From NCBI GenBank assembly GCA_018105865.1, contig CM030853.1:907357-971356 (forward strand): a stretch of 64,000 nucleotides of DNA. The letters run 5' to 3'. Both the position numbers and the translations under genes were made by a program. The DNA is from Metaphire vulgaris. Taxonomy: Eukaryota > Annelida > Clitellata > Crassiclitellata > Megascolecidae. Within the stretch, counting starts at the first letter, position 1. Each line of letters begins with the position of its first letter. Below are positions 47,934 through 62,200 of this stretch, piece by piece. The notes beneath the pieces were generated by a model. It did no database searches and was not told where the DNA came from. It was given only the letters and a program-made list of their open reading frames with translations.

Positions 47934-50900
47934 AAACAGAAATGGAACACAGAGCGATTGAAACACTCACAGAATATGCTGACAGTTTATTCAGATTTGT
48001 CTGACTGTTGGCTCTTCTACTTCCATACAATGCAAACATCTCCCCAATGTCTTCGTTTTCCTCGTCCGAAGCACCACCAGCACCACCACCAGCACCACCA
48101 GTCCCATTGGCCGCAACCTAAGACATGCAACGTATGTATATACGGTAATTGTTAAGAAATGTACGATGGCGGAAGAGATCAATAATGGGACAGCATCCAT
48201 CCATCCATCCATCCATCCATCCATCCATCCATTCATCCATCCATCCATCCATCCATTCATCCATCCATCCATCCATCCATCCATCACCACCGTCATCCAC
48301 TGACGTCACTACCACCCGAGTTCCACCAACACTACCAGCATCATTATCATCATCAGGATTAGCATCACCATCATCATCAACATCATCATCATCGTCATCA
48401 TCATCACCACCCCATCCCCACCTTTCCTCGGCCATATATAAATAGATGCCACGAGCAATATGTCTGGGTTTTTTAGGCAAAATGTCAAACGAGAAAGCAA
48501 CGCCCGCCAATCACATGACGATTTCTTGTATATAAGTAAGTAAGTGAAGATTAATTTAATACAGTCAGTTTTTTCTATCAGACGACACGGTCGACATTTT
48601 GGACAGAAACTGCCGCCAATCAACGAGACTCTATAGCCACTGCGGTCACTTTCATGCAGACGACAGGAACACTAAAGAGCTGACATGGGTTAAGGTGGTA
48701 TTGCATAGTATGCGCACCAGTAGTTTGCGCACCTGGGAGTTTGCGCACCAGTAGTTTGCGCACCAAGTTAAGTTTCAACGGTTAATAACAATGCGAACCG
48801 CTGGTCTCTGGCCTAGGGGTCGTCAATAAATGACGTAACGCGCCTATAAGGGAGGGGTCAGGAAATTTGTTACGAAGTGTGATGAGGGCAAGAAGAAATG
48901 AAGGCACGGGCAACTACCACCCCCACCCCTCCCGGTCCCCCCAATGATAACTCATTATCGGGTTAGGGTTATGGAAACAAGGTATTGAGACCTCCTCCTC
49001 CCTCGTCACTCGTAACTCTTAAATATCCGAGGCCGGCGGGGTCCCTGCGGCCGGCGGGGCCCCCTACGGCAGCAGGCTTTGCAGGCCCCACGCGCCGTCT
49101 CTGCCCTCTACTGAAATAGGCAGAAATTGATTGCTATTAAAATATATTTCTTATGACAATGGCATTTTTTCTATGTAGTTTTGCCTATGGACCTCTAATT
49201 GTTTATGGCTATAACTTTTGATTTCTTTGAATAAGCGACTAAATCTTTGAGTTATAATTATGGTACAGAGAGCTAGCACCCTCTATACCAGATCCGGCGC
49301 GTGGTTTCCGGGGGCCCCCTGCAATTTTTGCGAGCGCAACGTTTTTGAAATGGCCTGACGAGCAAAAAAAGGTCATCCGTATGAAAACTCTTAAATATCC
49401 GAGGCCGGCGGGGCCCCTGCGGCCGCAGGCTTTGCAGGCCCCACGCGCTGGCTCTGATCCGGAAATAGTCTGTTTAAAGACTTTTACTACAAGTTGCCCT
49501 GTATACTATACAAATGCTGTAGAAATTTGTATACTAAAGTAGAAATTTTAAAGAAAAAGCCCACTTTCTGGCAATTTGTAACAAACGTTTGTTGCAGTTT
49601 ATAATTATTTTCAGTTTATTATTATTTCCAATATATTGAAAATTTCTGTCCTGGGATAAAGTACTCTAGTAGTGGGTACTTCGTTCTCTTATATATACTT
49701 GTTTCAGGGGTACGTAATCATAAAAAGGTTAAGAACCACTGCTCTAAAGCATTTGGCGTGAAATTAACGAACCCGAACACCTGCTAAAACTCAATGCGTG
49801 CTGCATCATCGTAACATGTCACTTGGGTAGACACAATGGCGTGATCAAGGTGTGTTAATCTTAACACAGCCTTGAAATACACGCGCCACTCCTAAATACG
49901 GCGACAAAGAGAAAGTCCCCAAGATATCTGACGTCTCATTGTATAGGATTATATAATAATATTGCCATACAAGGTCATAGCAGTAAAATGTCTGCATAGA
50001 ATGAGCCAGCAGTACTGAATAACATGTTATTCACTGTCCAGTTCCTGACAAAACAAACTGTGCTTTGGAACAAGTTGTGGTTTGCTTTCGAATAGTTATA
50101 TTCAGAATTAGACAATAATTATGTGCACAGAATGCCTCATATAACAAAATCATGGATAGCAGCCATCATTGCTAAATTATTAAATTACAGAAATCCACTT
50201 AAATCATTAATAATTATTAATTAATTAATTAATTAAATTAAACGACCAACTCACAATGCTCTTACTGTTCGTCATATTTGTGGCAACAACAGCAACGGAA
50301 GGCATCGAAGTTGAGATGGGAGATCCAGCAGAACTGGTGCTCGGACTTTCATTGCAATGATACTGGTGGTGATGATGACGATGACGATGATGATGATGAT
50401 CGGAACCGACTCGATCTTGCTGAGACGAAGCAGATGACAGCGACGAGTGCGTGTTATTGTTTTTCTCCTCACAGCCCTTCGAATCATTCACTGTTTTATC
50501 TGGAAACGAAGTTTGATCGATGACGATAACAGACGAAATGGAAAAATTCAAATTTACATTTCTAATGATCACACGACAGGACATGATCAAATACACATAA
50601 CAGCACACTGTTGTCGTTGTACAGAGCCCCAGGTTTAATCTTTTCAGCTGTTCGTGTCATATGATATTCATAGAGCCAGTATTTTCAGTAAAAATAGCAA
50701 AACAGAATTCAGATTGTTTTAATTAAGTAAAATTAAAAGTATATCAATAGTAAACGAGTTAATTAGTTTAAAAATAAAGCAGCATTGATGGACATTTTAC
50801 AAAAGGCAGACAAATCAAATGTTTTGTGAGAGACCAGAGATGCCCATGGGTTGGTTTAACGGTTTAACCCATGGGTAGGGTTGGGTTGGATTGGGTCATA

Positions 50901-51429
50901 CTTTTCCATATTAATGGTGGGTTGGGTTGGGTCAGAAAATAAGCCATGGTTTAAGAAACTGCAATGTATTACAGTGGGTTGGGTTGGGTCAAGTAAACCT
51001 ATTATCAGCATGGGTTGGGTTCTAAAAAATGGACCAATGGACACGTCTGTGAGAGAGACTTAGGCCATTTAAAAACCCGTTGAGCGGAAAAGAAACTGAA
51101 TAACAAGCAAAGTGACATAACATATTGTCTCATTCAGGTACACGTTCATTCGCACCCCTTTGCATACCCCTTTGCATACCCCTTTGCATACCCCTTTGCA
51201 TATCCCGAGTGACTTGTCTCAAAGCAACATAAGCAGAATGCTGTGGCACATCGTTAGTGTGCAGTGCAGTCGTCCGCGTAATAGAATAGAGTGACAAATT
51301 CTCTGACGTGTTGCCGCTTCTTGCAATGAAAAAAAATTCCAAGGTCGGATCATTCTTTCGGATGATCATAACACACGGTCAGTGCCAGATTCGAACCAGG
51401 GGAGGCAGACACAACCCACTTATATTCGC

Positions 51430-51517
<88 letters not shown>

Positions 51518-51924
51518 CACGCTTGCAGCAGGTAAGTTGCGGTTGTACGTTGGAGCAGAGGAATTAGCCGCCCCGCCCCAGATTGCAGCTCTGCACCCCT
51601 CCCCCAAATATTTTGGCGGGTCTATTAAATTACACCAGGTGAGCACAACGCTTGCTCAAACATTAAAAGACTCACTGGTGATGATTTTTTTGCTCATCAA
51701 CCGGTCACAGACTAGGGCATAGCCACCCCCCGTTTTATTTTCATAGAACCGCCCGTGCAGCAGGAGCCCATGCATAATAACATTCTGCACTTTCATTACT
51801 TTCATTACTTTCACCAGGTGTATTGGGAAAACAGCTTCAATGCAGGCTCTTCGGGAGATTTGTCCTAATTAAAAATGCTAGATTAATCCGAAAGTCCATA
51901 TCTATGCTGTATAATAATAATAAT

Positions 51925-51994
<70 letters not shown>

Positions 51995-53501
51995 TACTTC
52001 TCTTTTTACAATATGAGAATGGGTGTCTATCCAATTACCTGTCCACATATCACATTCAGGTAAAATGCCAAAGATCGCTCAGTTGCAGGCATTAATTTTT
52101 CTTTAATATTGGAAAACATTCCAGTCCAAGAACTGCTAACAAGGCAGAGGCTTAAAATTTTGCACACAGAAGAAATAGGACGTGTATTGGATCTAACGTA
52201 ATTTTGTTTTTTGCCCAGTTCTGGCAATAAGTGACAGAGGAAAAACACCCGTGCTTAGCAATTTAATGTTCCCACTTCCCTCTGTCTATAAACTTAAGAC
52301 ATATTACATCCTGCATCTTACCTCATAACTCAACATTTTGAAAATCAAAGGAGAGTGCAAACCTCAATATAGAAAAACCACTGTGCAACAACAGATTACC
52401 TTCTAATACATACAAGGTCTTAACTTAGACTGCCTAGAAATCCAAGCATAAACCCCTGATGCATAAATTACAACTCCTTCTAACTCTACCTTAACCTTCG
52501 TCAACACAAAGCAGAAAATGCCACGGGCTTGGAATTCGCCCCCACCCACCCACCCCTCCACTCCATCCCCTAACCCGGACAAATCTGAAGAAACCAGAGA
52601 CAAACAAGACAATAAATTTTGCCTTTGCTCTAAGCAGGGTATACTGCCAGTAAGCCACTGAGTCGAAAGAAAAGAGAGAAAACCAAAACTCAAAACATCC
52701 GATGCTCTCCTTCATTCGGTAATACACAACTAAAGATGACCAAAAAATCACAAGCTATTGCTACAAAAACATTCAAAAGAAGGAAAGCAGAAAATGTAAA
52801 AACCCCGCAAAAAACTGGAAAAATATCTCCATCATTCCCTCCTATTTCGCTCCACCACCAGAAGAATCAAGTCACAAGCAATATGGTCATAGTAATGTAA
52901 TAATAACTAATGTGGTAACTAATATAGTACCGGTAACTAAGTCATGGTAATGCAGGTAATACGGATATTACCAAGAATTGCAAGATAAAGATGAGCAATT
53001 GAATAAATGAATGAATAGATGCATGGATGAATGGATGTTTATGAATGCCAAATGAATTGTGCAGGGATGAAAAAAAGGCGATTAATAAATAAAATCAGAA
53101 ATAAGCGAATGTATCAACGACAGAAATTATTTCTAAGAACACACACACACGCACACAAACGCACGGCTATTTAGCTGTTTATTCTGAAATGGAATCAGTA
53201 TCATCATTATTAAACAAGCTGGAGTGAGTGCAATGCGCTAGACTATAGGGCCACATTACAACAGCACTCAAGAGATGCATGCAGACTGTTATAAGATACT
53301 ATTTACCAAGTTTGGCTCTCTAGGTACAAATAAGAAATAGATACCATATTATATTTACACACACACAACACACACACACACACACACCGAACATTACAAC
53401 GCAAACCACCTACGGATTAAAAACCAAACGGAAGCATGTACATTATACAAGTGGCAATAGTAAATTTCATAACTGACAGACTTGCTTCCAGTTAGCTTCG
53501 G

Positions 53502-53547
<46 letters not shown>

Positions 53548-56500
53548 GCGGCTCTATCGAATTCTGTTTGATGAGACGCTCTGGCGTTGGGGTTCGCCCC
53601 GTGACAGGGCAAACATCGTCGTTGTCGTAGGTCGCATCGCTAAAGTGGTTTCGCCAATATATACTGGGACCGATGTTACCGGGGTCTTCGGACCGTACAA
53701 AGCACAATAATTATATCGAATGAATGAACGGGGTGACCTACGGCCATAGAGACCGGTAACGAACGAACCACGGCCAATGACCATGTCCATGTCCATAGAC
53801 CATCCCGCGGCGGGCGGCAGGCGACGAGATCCGGGCGGACAATGGCGCATGCACAGTGTGAACCTGAAATGATGAGACAGGCGGCGGTGGCTGCTTTTTC
53901 CACTGCGTGCTGTGATCACTAGGAGAGGAGAAGGTTACCATCCTGCTGAGACGCTCTGAAGTCGTAGATAAAGGAAATTAGCGCAACGCTCCAAATACCA
54001 ACAGCATAAACTGCCCCCCGAAGGCATTAGTGACAGGATAAGGCCGAAAAGGTATACGTCATTCATACGGTAAAGGCCACTTGAAGAGATAATCTGATTA
54101 CATATCCAAGTCACTCTGACAAGTCATCAATCAAGCTAAACAGATAACCACAGAGACAACCAATCACTAGTTTACGTCAGAAGCTCATCGTATTATTAAA
54201 ATGATTGAAACCTCTCCAGTATGGAAATCCGCTACAGTATCCAAGAAAGAGTATATACATGCAAGCCTATCAATCAACCTGTAATATCAAGAGGTAAATA
54301 TTTTCAATTTAATAGTAGCCTAAATATGGTCATTCAAGTAGATTTTGCCTAGAAGCCCTAGATAGATAACAATTTGTTATATATTCCCTGGTTTTACATA
54401 CAGAAAATTAATTAATAACATAATAACATGCTCTGTGCAAATACAAATGTAAAAGTTTGTCTCGTGTGGATTTAAAATTTTGCGTCTCAGCCGATGTCAT
54501 GAAACCCAGTGGCGTAGCCAGCTTTTGCAAAGTGGGGTTGTTAACTGAAGGCACTATGCAACTGAACACTGAAGCCGCGGCCGACCCATCCCCCCACTAC
54601 CCCCCCCCTTCAACAAAAGTCAACGGATTTACATAAATTGTGTTGGTCATATTTTTTAAAGTGGGGTTGTTTGAACAACCCTAAACAACACCGTGCGACG
54701 CTGCTGGGGGTCGGCCCGTTGTTATGTCATATTTTTAGGGGGTCTGACGTTTTGTTACGTCGCGATACCTAGTGGGGAGGAGTGAAAAAGTGCCAAAAGG
54801 GCGATACGTCATTTATGGACGACCCCTAAGGATTATTCCAACAGTAGGCTATAGATAAACAAAAATTCATAAGAGTGATGAAACGAATTATATCCACATT
54901 TTCTTCTGTCCCCATCTCCATTGAATCAAACCGTACTAGAATAGTCAATATATTCTTCCGCAATTTTATTCTAGAGCGTTCGAAATGCCACGAAAAATGG
55001 TCAACTAATTCAAGCAATATTATAAAGTCTTTCAGAAATAGAGGGGGTCGGCAGTGGCGTAGCCAGCTTTTGCAAAGTGGGGTTGTTAACTGAAGGCACT
55101 ATGCAACTGAACACTGTACCCGCGGCCGACTCCTTCCCCAACTACCCCCTTCAACAAAAGTCAACGAATTTACATAAATTGTTTTGGTCATATTTTTTAA
55201 AGTGGCGACGCTGCTGATGAAACCAATAGCAAATGATGAACATCTGCTGAGAAAGACAATAAAACACCAAGGTACAGACAAACAATAAGCAAGAAGATTG
55301 ATTACCTACCTACCTACCTATTTATCACTCTGTCAATATCTCTGTCTGTCTGTCTGTCAGTCTGTCTCTCTATATATGTCTGTTTCTGTATACCATAGCC
55401 TGCCGTGGTCTGTCTGTCTGTCGCTCTCCCTCTCTCTCCCTTTCTTTGTCTCTCTCTTTCTCTGTGTCTTTCTCTGTCTGTCTCTGTCTCTCTTTCTCTC
55501 TCGTATGTTTTTAAGTTTTGCCGGTCCCTTAGCTTCTTAGTTTCCTCTAATTCATTTAGTTCTGTCCCTTGAAATCAGAAGAAGCAGTCATACTGAGCAC
55601 ATTTTTTTATTTCCATTGGTGTTCCGAAGAAGCTGGTTAACTGTCCAGGAAACTTGGCATCTCCATCATCCGGAAGAAACAATCCAAACGAGGTTAAGGC
55701 AAAATCTACGCCGAAACAATTCAAAGAAAACAATACTCAGATACAGACAGTGCTGCCGCTTCAGAAATACGCAAAACCTGGAAATTGCTTCTAAGAATTG
55801 CTATACTTAACAGGTAAGATTCCGGTGGAATTCCACAATTTTAAATTAAAGAAATCCTATGAAATTTTTAAGATTTTCTGTCAGAAATTTAAAATAAAAC
55901 TCCATTATCAGACAGCATTTAGGTCAGTGATATCCAACTTATTGTTTCTGTATCTTCGCGGGCCATTTAGCGCTCCTTGGCGGGCCGGATCTGGCCCGCG
56001 GACCGCTGACCCTGTTTTAAGCAATGAAATCACAAAATTCGCTAAATATCATTCTAATCCTCAATCTTGACAATGGCAATCACTCCTGACAGTTAGCGAC
56101 GGCGCATGACGCTCAGATCTCACCATGAGAAGTAACGCGGCATGACAGATTCTTTCCGAGATTTATTGGCACATTGAGGGGTTGGTTGGTTGGTTGGTCA
56201 TACATGACATCTTTACCGTATGTCATATCACGTGCAAGCGTGGCTGTGTGTGTGTGTGTCAGCGCATGCACGACAATTACTTACCGCAATTTACAAACCT
56301 CTAGCAAAAGCACAGTTCTAAGCAATTAAGTGCAGGTTACAGTCTAAAAGTGCCGGGAGTGAAATCGAAACTAAACACATTTGCACGGTAGATAAACAAA
56401 CGCAAAACGAAACTTTACATCTCCGCAAATTGATTTTAAAATTTTAATCTATTATTCTTCAGATTCTTCTACCTTCAGAATCCATCTATATAACCACCTG

Positions 56501-58097
56501 CCCTGAAGCCAAATACGCTGGTTCCACGAATCTAATGTCAGAACGAACTGAACCAGACTAAAGCAGAGGCAGAGACACAATAAAGTGACATCACGAAAGC
56601 TGCGTCATTTCCGTTTCGCTAAAAGTATCCACGACATAAAACCAAAGGAAATGAAGAACACCCAAAGCTGGACAGAAAATCCACAACGGCTATTATAGAT
56701 TTCCAACTATACAGGAATCAAAAAACTCTGAAGGCAAGAAGACCGAGAGCTGAGAGAAGACATATTTCACGACCTGACCTCATTATTTTAACCACACGAC
56801 CTTATTAGTTGCATCCAATCAGCTTCTGTTTAGCCAAAGCACCTCAAATCACATACGATCATGCACACTGCACAGTCAGTCCATATCCATACATGTGCAT
56901 GTATCCCATATCACAGCCACAAAATGGAATTGATTCCATCATCTAAAAAGTCCAGATTCATCGTGGATGCAAGCAAACTACGACCAGAGAAATGCACGCA
57001 AAGTGCAACACAGATATCAATACAGAGGATAAACCGTACACTCGCGGAAAATTAACGCCGCGACGCGAAAACCACCATGCAGAATCACGACAGAGCCTAG
57101 AAGTCACAGCACAAGGAAGATTCAAGACTTACGGCACTTTCGCAACTCGGTCACATCTATGGACGTGTGGCAGGAACCATCTGGCACCTCACTGTCGGAA
57201 GAAGTACTGACAATCGCAGTAGTGTCGGCACCAGCGTCTTTCGCCTCATCCGCCGCGTGCTCTTCGCCGTACGACGTCTCCGACGCGGCGCTGGTCTGCG
57301 CCAACGCAGCAGCGTCGCCGCTCCTGTCACTTTCACCGAAATTCTGAGAATCTTCATTCGAAGGCTCCTCAAAATGGCCACACGTCGTAAACTGCACCGC
57401 TGAACTGTCGTGAGACGAGCTGTTGAGCGATACTCGGTTCGCACTTCCGTCATCGGAGACGATCGAAGAGCAGTTTGTCTGTAGCGAGCTCCGGATAGAG
57501 TCGCTCTTCCGGTACACCGACTCGCTGCGGCTCGACACGTGCGGCGAGTCGACCTCGCCAAGCGAGCCCTCCGAGTCGTCGTCGCTCGAGTCCGAGTCCT
57601 TGTACTTGCTGCCATACACCTGTCGCACCTTGACCGCTGAGGAAGATGACGCCGGTTTCGGAGTGGCGGCGAGGCCAAAGCTTCGAAGGTCAAGCAAGTC
57701 CTTGAGCAGCTTTTTGTCCTCGTCCTGTGGAAATGCAGAGCAGTCAGTGGTAGGTCCAAATGTCCTGTTGGCCTCATCACAAGACTGACCATTGACTCCA
57801 GCATTGGGGTCATTACTCTTGACCAGTGCGCGCCTGACTTCGTCGAGTGTTGTGCCAACGGAAGAATCTGGAAAGAGAATGACATTTCGATCACCAAAAA
57901 ACACATCGATCAAACATAGATCTGCATAATGAACAACCCTAACCCTAACTCATAATAATAATGTCACACAAAATGACACGTCTGCAGTTAATATTGACTC
58001 CACAATGTCACAGTCCCACAAAAGTGACAATAATCGGGTTCGACTATAATAAAACACTGAGTCTGTTGGATATCTCCAGCAAAAAACATCAACAGTG

Positions 58098-58146
<49 letters not shown>

Positions 58147-59187
58147 GGGTTTAGAGTGGTTCAGTAGGATCTGTCCTGTGTGTGAGAACCACTATGTTCC
58201 ACCCATCCATTCACTCGCATTATGGTCTTACAGTGTAATCTGATTATTTGCCCTCTTGTCCTCTGGTAGGTTTCCTCCTGTACTCTTCTTCTTCCTCGTC
58301 ATGTCTTTGGCTTTATCATGATCGACTGTCTGCGCACTGACAGCGTTTTTCTCCACCGTATTCCCTTTATCTATATCAGGGGTTCCCAAATTTTTCGTGC
58401 CACAGAACCCTTTGGATTCTTGAACAATGTCAGCGGAACCCCACTCTTAATATGGATTGAAAAATACGAGAAAAGACATGGCTGTTTCGCAAAACAATAA
58501 TGTGTACATAGCAGATACATAAAGTTATTTTAGTTGAAAAATGCCTTGATGCAAAAGTAATAACATAGTCACTAGTCCAAATTTTGAAACTCATACAGTT
58601 GACAGTTTGGGCGTAATAATAATAATAAGCAACAACTATATTTATATCATCAGTTAGGTTTAAATACAGAATCAATGATCGCTGCAATTTCTATCGCTAC
58701 ACTATCTTTATAAAATTATATTTCATCATTATTAGTTGAAGACAGATTGAATCAATAATAATTTGTTTAGTTTTTGTATCCGTGTCGCGGAACCCACACA
58801 CTTTGGGAAACCCTGATCTATATAATATAATGTAATGTAATGCAATATAATATAATACGACAGGTAAAACCGTGGGACGCCACCTGAACCCCTTCAAGAC
58901 GATTTATATTAGAAATACTTATACCGTTGGAAAGGTCTCGACGAGTAGTATCCAACGAGTGGGTGGGAGAAGGTTACTTTTAATCCAAAAATTAAGTTAT
59001 GTATATTAAAGTCAATATATATATATATAAGATCTAAACTAAATATATAATAATTCTATATATACTGAGAGCAATGTGATATATATATATATATATAACC
59101 ACCTGAACCCCACTGTATATAGACATACACACACTGCATACAGTATATATTTTGTCATAAGTTTCTTGGGAACTAACCACCGATGGC

Positions 59188-59247
<60 letters not shown>

Positions 59248-62200
59248 TATTCTTTATTCTTGAGTCTTTATAAGCAGTCACATTGTTGCAGTGCCAAAGA
59301 TTTGCTCTTGAAAATAAAGTCCAAAATGATTACCTAAATTCACCCCTATTCGTTTCCGAATAGTTTTGCAACGAGTCAACATAGAATATCAAAAGCCTGA
59401 ACAACATTTAAAGCAGAAACATTGAGAAAACGCCCATCTCAAAGCCAAAACCAAAGCTCGTTGCCTTATCTCTGCTTTCAACCTGTCTCTTAACTTCCTA
59501 AGCCGTCAAGAGTTTCAAAATATTCCACTAACTTCTATTACTTAATTGACAGAACTGAATAGTAGCACATTTGGTGCCTTATACTGCAATACTTGGCTTA
59601 CAATATTTACAATGATCATCAATACCTTACTACAGTCAGGAGGGAATAAGTTTAACAGCGATCTATGTCAGTTGTACTGTACTGTAGGGTAGTTACCCCC
59701 TCCCCCGGTAATTAACAACTTCTGACATGTCTACAATTGCCATAGAAGAGGCACAAACCAACAATGAAAGTTACATTTTAAAAAGTATATCTCTGCAAAC
59801 AAGTTCAATAAGTCTTCAAAATTTGTCTTTGCCTGTCGCTTTCAAAGTGCATATATAGGCTATGCAGCAACTTATAATTCAATTGTGTAATGGTGTACAT
59901 GTCCCCTATTAGCGTAAGGAAGCACTATCAGTATTTGCCTGGCATTTATATTTCCGTTCTTGGTTCTTTAACCAATCAAAGAGCCTGTCCATCTGACGCA
60001 AATGGATTCAATCAAGCTTTTAGGAAATTGCATTACAAGTGCAAAGTGCAAACCCTTTAAGTGCATTGATTCTGCTCAACAGAGTGCAGAAAAGCCTCAC
60101 TGTGAGTTGATCCGGGAGAGTGACTCTTCGCGTTGAGTCGAGCGAGCGAGCGCCTGAGCTGAAAAGCGCTCAAATAATTAATCTACAGAACCTCATACTA
60201 TACTCCCCGTTAGCCACCCGACCATTTGCTATGATTCAGCTATCCATGATGCTCCCTATGTCAGTCCCCATGGATGTTTATTCTTCTGGGACCTACGTTC
60301 ATTACATGTACGTCTATAAAAATGTTCCTATTCTTGTACTGTTAAATTCCCTGCATGTACATTTACCTGTACAGTCATGTAAACAGACGGTGACGTGATG
60401 ATAAATAATCCTGTCATATAACGTAACAGAACTTTTCAATTAAAAAAAATTAAAATAATAAATTTTTAAAACCAACATCGCAAGAATAAGGCACCATTTA
60501 AAATCTTTGAATTTCCTACCAAAACATAGGAGGTCTATTCCAAGTCTAAAATCCATTAGGTCCTAAATTATATCAGCGAATGAATAACATAATCAACGTT
60601 GATTGGTATTTGGTGGAAAATACAGGGTGGCGCAATAAAAACCGGACTATACTAAATGCAAACCTAAATATGACTCAGGGCCTGTTTTAAGAAAGATTTA
60701 TCACTGCACTTCTTCTTCTTCTTCTCCTCCTTCTCCTTCTCCTTTTTCTTCTTCTCCTCCTCCTCCTCCTTCTTCTTTTTTTTTTCTTCTTCTTCTTCTT
60801 CTTCTTCTTCTAGGTGCCATGCAGGTTGACTGCATCGGCGGTCATGGACCTCCATTTCCCTCTGTCATCTGTTGCACGAATGATGTCAATTGTTCTGTAG
60901 TTTCCTCCCTGTAGATGGCATAAACTGTCCAAATATTTTCTCCTTTGTCTTCCTCTATCTCCCCTCAATCTTTCCTGTTGGAACAAACTTCTCTATTCCA
61001 TCTTTCCTCGTTATATGACCAAAAAATTCCATCTGTCTTGTTGTCATTGTTGCCATTAATTAATGACACCTTCACTGCACTAAACTCAGAAAATTTGTGG
61101 ACATCAGCGCAAAAAACAGGCAAAAAAGGTCGTCCAGGAAATTTATCACTGTACAAAGCACAGACAACTGCATTTTACCACTGCACATTTTCATTTTATC
61201 ATTGCACATTTTGTGTATCACTGCACGTTAAAACAGGCCCTGATGTGACTAGTCCGGTTTTTTGCACCACCCTGTAGAACCCAAAATGGAAAATGCACTT
61301 GTATCGATGAACCAGGAAGCAAAGTCAAACAAGGCTTTGCGCTTGACTAGTGTCATTAATTAGCATCATGCGTCAATCCACTAACTTGACTAAGTAAGTA
61401 AGCAAGCAAAATCTCGTTAATTTCTATAGCGCTTTTAAAAGCAGCACCGAAGTAGCTCCTTATTCCTAGGTGCTTAATCTTAAAATGAAGATGCTATACT
61501 CTCATCAAACAGCACCTTCTGTCCCTCTCTATTCACCAGGAGGTGAGGGCGTCTCCACATGGGGCCCGTGCCCCCTATTGCATGCCTGCCCTCCCCAATG
61601 ACCCCCATCGAGGGTGATATTCTTCCTGTATGGGCTGATTTATGAAAATAGTTGGCCCCTCATGCTTAGAGGTTGCAACCCCAATGGCCCCCCTTTTGCC
61701 AAATCCTTGAGCCGCCACTGCCAGAGGTGATGCCTTAAGTATTAACATACAGTACAGTTGATAAGCCGTATGATTGTTCATTCTGTGGATAAAAGCATGA
61801 AATTTTGAACATTGACACTTCTTATAATTTAGTAACATTCTGTCCAGAGGCATTTGAATAAACTTAAGGGTAGGGGTACCCCTAGGGGTAGGAAAATAGG
61901 TACCCCTAGGGGTATGGCTAGGGCTAGAGGTACCCCTAAGGCTAGGGGTAGGGGAACCCCTTGGAATAGGGTAGGGAAATCAAAAGTGCTAGCCATTCAC
62001 ACGTTTGCCAATACCATTCTCTGTAGTTTTATATCAAAAGTGCTTGACATTCAGAATTTTGCCTGTCGTATTCTCTATAGCGTAAATTGGACATTTTAAA
62101 GGACATTTTTAAACTACAGAGAATGGTATTGGCAGGCGTGTGAATGGCTAGCACTTTTGACAGAGAAGTGAAGAGCACCTGCTAATCAAGTTTTTAAAAA

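Larger units (their letters stand above)
60623..61274. mobile_element. Tc1/mariner-type MITE carrying a nested hAT MITE
   Basis: TA | CAGGGTGGCGCAATAAAAAC ... GGTTTTTTGCACCACCCTG | TA. The ends align as about 27-bp inverted repeats through CCGGACTA. It is interrupted at 60676. Confidence 0.88.

Noticed and set aside
53394..53612. Poly-Ala frame from the (GCA)n repeat
   Set aside because: No conserved flanking sequence; the other two frames are equally open (poly-Leu, poly-Cys).
57730..57800. Possible 65-bp intron (gtcagt ... ccacag) inside Slp exon 2
   Set aside because: Removing 65 bp would shift the frame, while the retained sequence is open and in phase with both neighbours.
57936..57952. 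CCCTAACCCTAA interstitial telomere-like motif
   Set aside because: Only about two units; expected by chance in 64 kb of repeat-rich DNA.
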